Of a stretch of DNA of 53,974 nt, positions 48,219-53,974 are shown one piece after another. Source of the stretch: a virus; IMG/VR virus record IMGVR_UViG_3300032087_001678, positions 1-53,974 of that record, one strand, 5' to 3'. Within the stretch, counting starts at the first letter, position 1, and each line of letters starts with the position of its first letter. The notes beneath the pieces were generated by a model, which made no database searches, was not told where the DNA came from, and worked only from the letters and a program-made list of their open reading frames with translations. Made by a program: the position numbers and the translations under genes.

Positions 48219-51200
48219 TTAGAATCCTGTTGTTACTGTCCAAGTATCTTGTGTTTCTCCAATTTTTAATATTGCATCTCTAGGTGAAAATGATCCTGAA
48301 GCAGATGTTAGTCTTAATGTAACAGTATCACCGTTGCTAACTGTTCTTGATGCATTTGAGTAAGATCCATTATTAACTTTAAACTCTGCACTCGTATCAG
48401 ATCCTGTTGCAAGTTCAGCAGTTGCACTGGTAAATGAACCGCTAAGGGATACAGTATTACTTGTAATAACTGTGTTTTTAGCTACACCAAATTGATCTGT
48501 GAATGTAAATTGTGCTGGAGCATTAACACCAAACTTAATAAACCTAGCTTCAACAAAATCTACATAAGCTGGGTTAGCATCGCCTTGAGCATAGATAAAA
48601 AAGTTTAATGTACCACTACCTTCGTATCTAAAGGCTAATGGAATGTTAGTAGTATCAGCACTTGATACTAATCTTGATTCATTGACATGACCAGGTAAGT
48701 CTTCAATCCTTGGGCTTTTATATATTACATGAGATGTTGACTCTGATAGCTCTGGAGTATCCCCTGTTGTTGATACATGAGTGTTTACTTGATATGGTGC
48801 AGTTGAAGTTGGACTGCCATTATTGCCAAAAGTTCCATCAGAAATAAAAAATCTTACTGTCTTAACCTGTCCTGTTCCGCCTTTAGCCCTTACATATCCT
48901 TGGTAGAATCCTGCTCCTGTGCCTATCTCAGCTACATGAGCATATCTAAAGTCATTGTAGTAAAAGCCACCCATAGTAGTTCCAGATGTTTTAGCTCCCT
49001 TAGTTGGTAAAGCAAAGTTATCTGTATTTACATTATCTACGGTTATGGTGTTTGCTGTTATCTTCCCGCCTTCGATGGTGGTCGTATTATTATTTATATC
49101 TGCTGCTGATCCACCAGCCTCAACTGGGGTAATGGTTAACTTATTGGCAGTAATGGTATTTGTTTGTATATTGCCACCGTGAATAGAGGTTTGTCCGTCT
49201 GTAGACAGATCTCCTTCTACTATTAAACTATTAGCAGTAATTAAGCCGTTAACATCTATTCTTGCAGCATCTAGAGTTCCTGTTGAAATCTTACCTGCGT
49301 CTAAACTTGCTATCTTGGCATTGTCTATGGCTGCGTCACCAATTTTTGCATTAGTAATAGTTCCGTTTTGAATAAAGGCATCAGACATATAAACGCCTGC
49401 TGGCACTGTCTCACCATTGACAGTTGTAGATGATGTTCTGACAATAAAAGGTATTGATGCGTAAGCACCTGTTGGCGAAACAATTTGAAAGCTGTCTGTT
49501 TGGAAAGTGACATCAACCACTCCTGTTCCAGATGAAGCATTATTTTCAATAACCATACCACCTATTCTTGGCGGACTACTTCCTGCTGCTACTTGTAAAA
49601 CATAGGCTGCCGCTGCATTTCCTTCTATATCAGCAACAGATGTAGATAAAGATGTTACGCTTGCTTCAACACCATCAACATCACTGGTAATCTGAGTGAT
49701 AGCGGAAGCATTCGCTGTAATGCTTGAACCTTGTGAGTTAACGGTAGATTGTAAAGAACTGATAGCTGTTGACTGTCCAGATATATCATCCTCGTTGTCT
49801 TCAATCCTAGAGGTCAATGAAGTAATGCTGGTATTTACAACATCTATAGCATCGTCATTAGCTGTAATCTGAGACTGTAAATTAGTAATACTAGATCCTA
49901 GCCCTGTAATATCACTATCATTGCTACTTACCGCAGTTTGCAATGCTGTAATTGATGAGGCTTGAGATGTGATGGTTCCCTCTGCCGAGGTTAGTCTGCT
50001 ATCCAATCCACTAATCGCTGAGGAGTTTGCTGTAATATCTGTCTCTGCTGAATCTACATCGCCTTGTAAAGTTGTAAGATCATTCTCTAAAGCTGTCACA
50101 TCACTAGATATGCTAGAGATAGTTGTTCCTTGAGAGCTAACAGTAGAATTTAATGTAGAGATCGCACTTGCGTTTGTGCTGACATTAGAATTAGTTGTCG
50201 TTAAATTGTTTTGTAATGTGGTAATACTAGAACTGTTTGAGCTAATATCTGTGCCTTGTTGCGATACGGTGCTTTGTAAAGTAGATATAGCTGAAGAGTT
50301 TGAAGCTATTGCATCATCTCTAACTAGCTCCCACTCTCCTGCTGTTATTTGATCTGCTGTTGCCGAGGCTGCTCTATATAATTTATTGCTATCATCTGTA
50401 TCTATCCATAGATCACCTATAGCTGTAGCTGTAGGAATAGCATCCTGAGCAAATGTTTTTGTCCTGGTATCTACTTCCCCCGAAAGCGTGTTGAGGGATG
50501 TTTGTAAAGCTGTAACAGAGGTAGCTGAAGCCTTAGTATCAATATCATTTTCATTTTGCGTAACCCTAGTATCAAGCCCTGATATCGCTGAAGAGTTGGT
50601 ACTAATGTTTGAGTTAGCATTATTTATTGATGTTGTTAGCGAAGTAATAGATGAATTAATCGCTGTTATATCAGTGTCATTTGATGATACAGAAGATTGT
50701 AGCGTGCTTATTGCTGAGGAATTGGTTGCAATATCTCCTTCTGCTGAAGTTAAATCTGTTTGTAGCGATGTTACATCTGACTGAATAGTTGTAATACTGC
50801 TTTCAGTTGCAGTAACTCTTGTAGTTAGTCCAGATATTGCAGATGTATTAGAAGTTATATTTCCTTCCGCAGTTGTTACATCTGATTCTAAAGATGTGAT
50901 ATCTGACTGAACTGTGGATAAAGTGCCATTAATTGTGGTTATGCTGTTAGTAAGTCCTGTTATAGATGTAGTATTTGCCGAAACATTACTGTTAGTTGTA
51001 CTTAAACTATTTGTGAGAGAAGTGACATCAGAGACTACGGATGTAATGTCTCCGTCATTTGCAGTAATTTGTGTTTGTAGATTGCTAACTGCACTAGCAA
51101 CTGTAGATGTTCCATTGTAGCCAGTTAATGTATTTTCAAGTTCTGTAATGTCTGAAGTTATTGTTGAGATATCTGATTCTGCTGTTGATACCCTGGTAGT

Positions 51201-52319
51201 AAGCTGTGATAAACCTGTGGCATTTGCCTGTAAACCTGTGGATGAATCAGTAATTGCTGAGTTTAAAGAAGTAATATTTACAGATGTAGAAATATTCGCC
51301 TCATCACTGACACCAGCTACTAATAATATATTAGCTGCATTAGACTCAATAGCTAATTCATTAGCATCAATCTGAGATTGTAATGTTGTATCTACTGAAG
51401 ACGCTGCACCTGAAGATGTAGTTGACCAAGAAGATCCTGTCCATATATAAATTTGATTATTGTTGTCAGTCTCAATCCAAATATCTCCAGCCTGTAAAGA
51501 GCTACTATCTGGTCTTGTTGTTGGTGAACTATCAGATCTAATAGTTCTAGTTGATGCTGTGGTTAAACTATCTAAATCATCACTAAGATCTGAAATATCA
51601 CTTGCTGCTGTATTGGCTGTTGATTGTGCAGAAGTTGCTGCTGCCTGAGCCGTATCTACTGCCGAATCTATAGAAGCTACAGCATTTTGCAGGGTTACTG
51701 TTTGTGAATTTAAGTCTACTGTTATAGATGAATTTAATGTTGCAAGCCCTGGTAAGTCTGCTATCTCTTCACCAAGAGACTGCATGATTGCACCAACATC
51801 AACGGCTGTAGAAGCACTAACACCATTTAAAGAATGAAAGCCACTTTTACGCCCATCAACGCTAACATTTCTTAACCAATAGTATCTTGTATTATTTACG
51901 CCAACTTGATGGACAAAGACAGAAGCTGTGACAGAGGCTAAAAATGTTTTAGTTCCAAAAGTATCTGAAGTATTTACCCAAACCTCTGTATGAGAATGAC
52001 CCCTATAAGTTGCGTAGTCCCAGCCTACAATAATGTTTTCAAAGGCACCTGAAGCTGACACTCCAGTTGGTACGGTTGGCTCATCACCTGTTTTTTCATC
52101 ACCACCAATAATAATAAAGTCTTTACCGCCACTGCCAAATGAAAAGTTTCTTTTAGCTATTCCTGAGTCAATAAGATCTCTAAAGGTAACGGCTGAGTCT
52201 AATTTATTTCCTTTTTCCCCTTTGAGCTGGGCTATGGAATCATTTATAGATGTGGCAAAACGCTTGCCTTCTGGATCAAAGCTTCTTGGTACAACAAAGG
52301 TTCCCCTTGTTTTAGCCAT
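48219..52319 (-). CDS. 1366-residue fibre with FN3-like head, coiled-coil stalk and J-like C-terminal part
   Basis: 1366 residues. The N-terminus (1-190) has 'GTFVVPRSFDPEGKRFATSINDSIAQLKGEKGNK' and an FN3-like domain ('PTVPTGVSASGAFENIIVGWDY', 'YYWLRNVSVDGRKSG'). From about 190 to 920 it is a Ser/Thr/Asn/Leu coiled coil of 14-15 residue units (NSSAISTLQS-type), interrupted by two 'GD[I/L]WI-[E/D]TD-x-x-N' modules near 280 and 640. The C-terminal part ('GRIDVNGLITANSLIVEG'-type, 'TNTITANKLTI') resembles the distal part of lambda J-like and DUF1983 proteins. It is a host-contact fibre and shares its stop/start base with the nozzle-like gene. Confidence 0.78.
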   Translation of the reverse strand: MAKTRGTFVVPRSFDPEGKRFATSINDSIAQLKGEKGNKLDSAVTFRDLIDSGIAKRNFSFGSGGKDFIIIGGDEKTGDEPTVPTGVSASGAFENIIVGWDYATYRGHSHTEVWVNTSDTFGTKTFLASVTASVFVHQVGVNNTRYYWLRNVSVDGRKSGFHSLNGVSASTAVDVGAIMQSLGEEIADLPGLATLNSSITVDLNSQTVTLQNAVASIDSAVDTAQAAATSAQSTANTAASDISDLSDDLDSLTTASTRTIRSDSSPTTRPDSSSLQAGDIWIETDNNNQIYIWTGSSWSTTSSGAASSVDTTLQSQIDANELAIESNAANILLVAGVSDEANISTSVNITSLNSAITDSSTGLQANATGLSQLTTRVSTAESDISTITSDITELENTLTGYNGTSTVASAVSNLQTQITANDGDITSVVSDVTSLTNSLSTTNSNVSANTTSITGLTNSITTINGTLSTVQSDITSLESDVTTAEGNITSNTSAISGLTTRVTATESSITTIQSDVTSLQTDLTSAEGDIATNSSAISTLQSSVSSNDTDITAINSSITSLTTSINNANSNISTNSSAISGLDTRVTQNENDIDTKASATSVTALQTSLNTLSGEVDTRTKTFAQDAIPTATAIGDLWIDTDDSNKLYRAASATADQITAGEWELVRDDAIASNSSAISTLQSTVSQQGTDISSNSSSITTLQNNLTTTNSNVSTNASAISTLNSTVSSQGTTISSISSDVTALENDLTTLQGDVDSAETDITANSSAISGLDSRLTSAEGTITSQASSITALQTAVSSNDSDITGLGSSITNLQSQITANDDAIDVVNTSITSLTSRIEDNEDDISGQSTAISSLQSTVNSQGSSITANASAITQITSDVDGVEASVTSLSTSVADIEGNAAAAYVLQVAAGSSPPRIGGMVIENNASSGTGVVDVTFQTDSFQIVSPTGAYASIPFIVRTSSTTVNGETVPAGVYMSDAFIQNGTITNAKIGDAAIDNAKIASLDAGKISTGTLDAARIDVNGLITANSLIVEGDLSTDGQTSIHGGNIQTNTITANKLTITPVEAGGSAADINNNTTTIEGGKITANTITVDNVNTDNFALPTKGAKTSGTTMGGFYYNDFRYAHVAEIGTGAGFYQGYVRAKGGTGQVKTVRFFISDGTFGNNGSPTSTAPYQVNTHVSTTGDTPELSESTSHVIYKSPRIEDLPGHVNESRLVSSADTTNIPLAFRYEGSGTLNFFIYAQGDANPAYVDFVEARFIKFGVNAPAQFTFTDQFGVAKNTVITSNTVSLSGSFTSATAELATGSDTSAEFKVNNGSYSNASRTVSNGDTVTLRLTSASGSFSPRDAILKIGETQDTWTVTTGF

Positions 52320-53974
52320 TAGGTAATCTCCTGTGGGCTTTCATAAACACAAACTTCATTAACAATATCAGTTCCCTCAAGTTGTATTTCAAAAGACTTA
52401 GCTCTGTATCCTCCTGGTAGTCTAAATATTTCAGAATTGGTAACAGTCTGAGTATGTTTTAGACTGCCATCAGCATAAAGTTTGAATGTTAAAGAACTGT
52501 ATGATTCTGCACTAACCTTAGCAACGCCTGGTGATATAGGTCTATTGGTGTAAAACTCTTTAGACTTCCATGTATAAGTTCTTCTAGTTGAACCTTGAAC
52601 AAACTTTTTCAAAGTACCATCAATTACTAAATATAAAATATCTTCTTCTCTGTCATTAAATCCTGCTGTTGCATAAAAATCTAAATCAACAAAAGCATTC
52701 TTTTGTCCTCTTGGATCAAACAAAAATCCTTTTTTGGTAGATGAATTTGAGCCGTCCCAAGTAAATGCTATGTATTTGCCTTCGTATTCGTATGCATCAA
52801 TGTTGCTTGGGTAGTAATCTTGCCATTGATCTCTTGTAAATATTTGTTCTGTTATAAGCTGTATGCCTGAGTTAGACGCTAAAACCAAACCATCTGGAGA
52901 TGCGTATATAGCATACTCACCCATATCAACTAACGATCTCTTGTTTGAACAAGGTAAGTTAGCATCTATTTCTACCATAGCCATAGCACTTGGATCTGTA
53001 CCTGAAGCCATCAAAGGCTTGCCTTTGGTTGTTACTAATAAACCTGAGGCTATAGAAGCTATTGCAACTATGTCATCTTTAGTTGTTAATTGATTCGCTA
53101 AAGGATAAGAATGTGGTAAAAAAGCTTCACTAAATAATAAAGTGTTACCAGCAAAGCCAGCAGTTATGCCGTTTGGCATGGTAGTAAGTCCTAACAATGG
53201 TCCATCTGGATGATCTGCTGATGTATCGTCTGGTGGTGCTAAATTGTCTGCTGATTCTATTTCTTCCCCGAGAGAGGCGTCTAGAACTGTATCAGTAATT
53301 GTGTGTGCTGTTGTCGTGCTTGTATCACCAACAAATCTAAAGATACCATTAACATCCGTTCTGTAAATTCTTCTTTTAGCTATTGAGTAATTCCCTGATG
53401 TTATGGCAGGCAGTTGCACGGATACTGTAGAACCGTTTGCTGCATCTACAATGTCGCTTGAAGTTACAGGTGATGGTGGTCCTTCTTCGCCAAAGCTTGT
53501 TACTTCGGTATATAAATATGCTCTAGAGCTTACTTCAGCTCCTGCATCTGCTGATGAATTATCTACACTAATGCTAGTAATAGCTGCTGGAGTAGGTAGC
53601 CCAAGTCTAAATGTTGCTGCTGGATAAGGACCAGATCCTGTAAAAAGGGTAGAGCTGTTGCCATACTTAGGAAAAGTCCCAAAACCAGTAAAATAAAATC
53701 GTCCATATTGATCCTCTTTAATTGGACTTTCTACAACATCAACCTCATCTGTAAAGGTAAACCACTGATTTGCGGATGCTTTATAGATAGTTTTAGTGGT
53801 ACCTGATATATTGCTTGCTGGATGTGAGCTTGGCTCTGAAGAGTCATCAACATCAACAGGCAAGCCTTCTAGCCTACCAGAATCTAAAAAAGCATTCTCT
53901 GTGCTTTGTGCCATATCTTCTGGCAAAAGTCTTGGAGAGATCTTTTTATTAAGTCCACTAAATGTTGTAAGTTT
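52319..53974 (-). CDS. Tail nozzle-like virion protein (continues at 103..1 across the join)
   Basis: Within the window the frame is open to the right end and continues in the left copy to GTG 103-101, with AGGA upstream. The full protein is 555 residues, starting (M)AGFKLTTFSGLNKKISPRLL. A Met call at TTG 53926 would remove this conserved-looking start. 'RAYLYTEVTSFGEEGPPSPVTSSDI', 'AKRRIYRTDVNGIFRFVGD', 'TPNGITAGFAGNTLLFSE'-like and 'WDGSNSSTKKGFLFDPRG' are beta-propeller-like repeats. They resemble tail tubular B/nozzle proteins of short-tailed phages. The start is two bases from the holin stop, so the lysis and tail genes form one operon. Confidence 0.78.
   Translation of the reverse strand, partial: KLTTFSGLNKKISPRLLPEDMAQSTENAFLDSGRLEGLPVDVDDSSEPSSHPASNISGTTKTIYKASANQWFTFTDEVDVVESPIKEDQYGRFYFTGFGTFPKYGNSSTLFTGSGPYPAATFRLGLPTPAAITSISVDNSSADAGAEVSSRAYLYTEVTSFGEEGPPSPVTSSDIVDAANGSTVSVQLPAITSGNYSIAKRRIYRTDVNGIFRFVGDTSTTTAHTITDTVLDASLGEEIESADNLAPPDDTSADHPDGPLLGLTTMPNGITAGFAGNTLLFSEAFLPHSYPLANQLTTKDDIVAIASIASGLLVTTKGKPLMASGTDPSAMAMVEIDANLPCSNKRSLVDMGEYAIYASPDGLVLASNSGIQLITEQIFTRDQWQDYYPSNIDAYEYEGKYIAFTWDGSNSSTKKGFLFDPRGQKNAFVDLDFYATAGFNDREEDILYLVIDGTLKKFVQGSTRRTYTWKSKEFYTNRPISPGVAKVSAESYSSLTFKLYADGSLKHTQTVTNSEIFRLPGGYRAKSFEIQLEGTDIVNEVCVYESPQEIT
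53884..53974. repeat. Right copy of 91-bp terminal direct repeat
   Basis: Identical to 1-91 and lying in the 5' part of the nozzle-like gene. See the left copy. One copy should be removed for a circular map. Confidence 0.95.

Noticed and set aside
50488-51648. Plus-strand Val/Ser-rich frames in the coiled-coil fibre
   Set aside because: They are antisense of regular Ser/Thr/Asn repeats.
48219-52319. CRISPR-like or DNA-level repeat array in the fibre stalk
   Set aside because: The repetition is at the protein level (coiled-coil units). DNA copies differ and there are no spacers.

Overview
The window is one complete, AT-rich tailed-phage genome with short-tailed (podovirus-like) gene content. 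The first 91 and last 91 bases are identical, so it closes to a circle of 53,883 bp. One virion gene, starting with GTG at 103 and continuing leftward through the joined ends to 52319, is intact only on that circle. Hallmark genes are small and large terminase, a P22-like portal, scaffold, a 288-residue coat protein, head-tail adaptors, ejection-type proteins, very long fibres, a DnaB helicase, ERF recombinase with a YqaJ exonuclease, and a tyrosine integrase. It is therefore probably a temperate phage or prophage-forming element. Base composition, the S74-type fibre, the small Lys-rich proteins and the csgG/csgF pair point to a marine Gram-negative host. The sequence does not identify the host.

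Layout. (1) 25453-28264, plus strand: small genes behind a strong sigma70-like promoter, ending in a NrdR-type zinc ribbon and a terminator at 28000. (2) 33357-28256, minus strand: replication initiator, DnaB, a Ref-like HNH nuclease, a DUF3310 protein and about ten tiny, overlapping, mostly Lys/Arg-rich genes. (3) 33456-38023, plus strand: ERF, YqaJ exonuclease, a ribbon-helix-helix protein, an SSB-like protein, a PD-(D/E)XK nuclease, membrane peptides and the integrase, followed by a long hairpin that may mark attP. (4) 25297 leftward to 17987, minus strand: lysis-like genes, HNH, terminase, portal, scaffold and coat, closed by a strong terminator. (5) From a promoter-like site near 17900 leftward through the origin to 38099, minus strand: adaptors, fibres, a curli/cAMP cassette, holins, a nozzle-like protein and ejection proteins, with hardly any intergenic space.

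The most unusual content is at 601-5288. Five overlapping genes encode CsgF, the CsgG outer-membrane lipoprotein pore, a curlin-repeat protein, a FecR-domain protein, and a CHASE2-anchored class III adenylate cyclase with all catalytic residues. The cassette lies inside the late operon between two holin-like genes. It looks like a phage-encoded amyloid export and second-messenger module. Whether it acts in lysis, lysogenic conversion or cell-surface change is open.

Other signals worth following are a strand-polar, over-represented TTCCCC(C)G oligonucleotide, a hammerhead-ribozyme-like element at 26368-26411, and a gene-like reading frame with its own ribosome binding site embedded in the 2082-residue ejection protein. 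No DNA or RNA polymerase, CI-like repressor, conventional endolysin, tRNA or CRISPR array was recognised.
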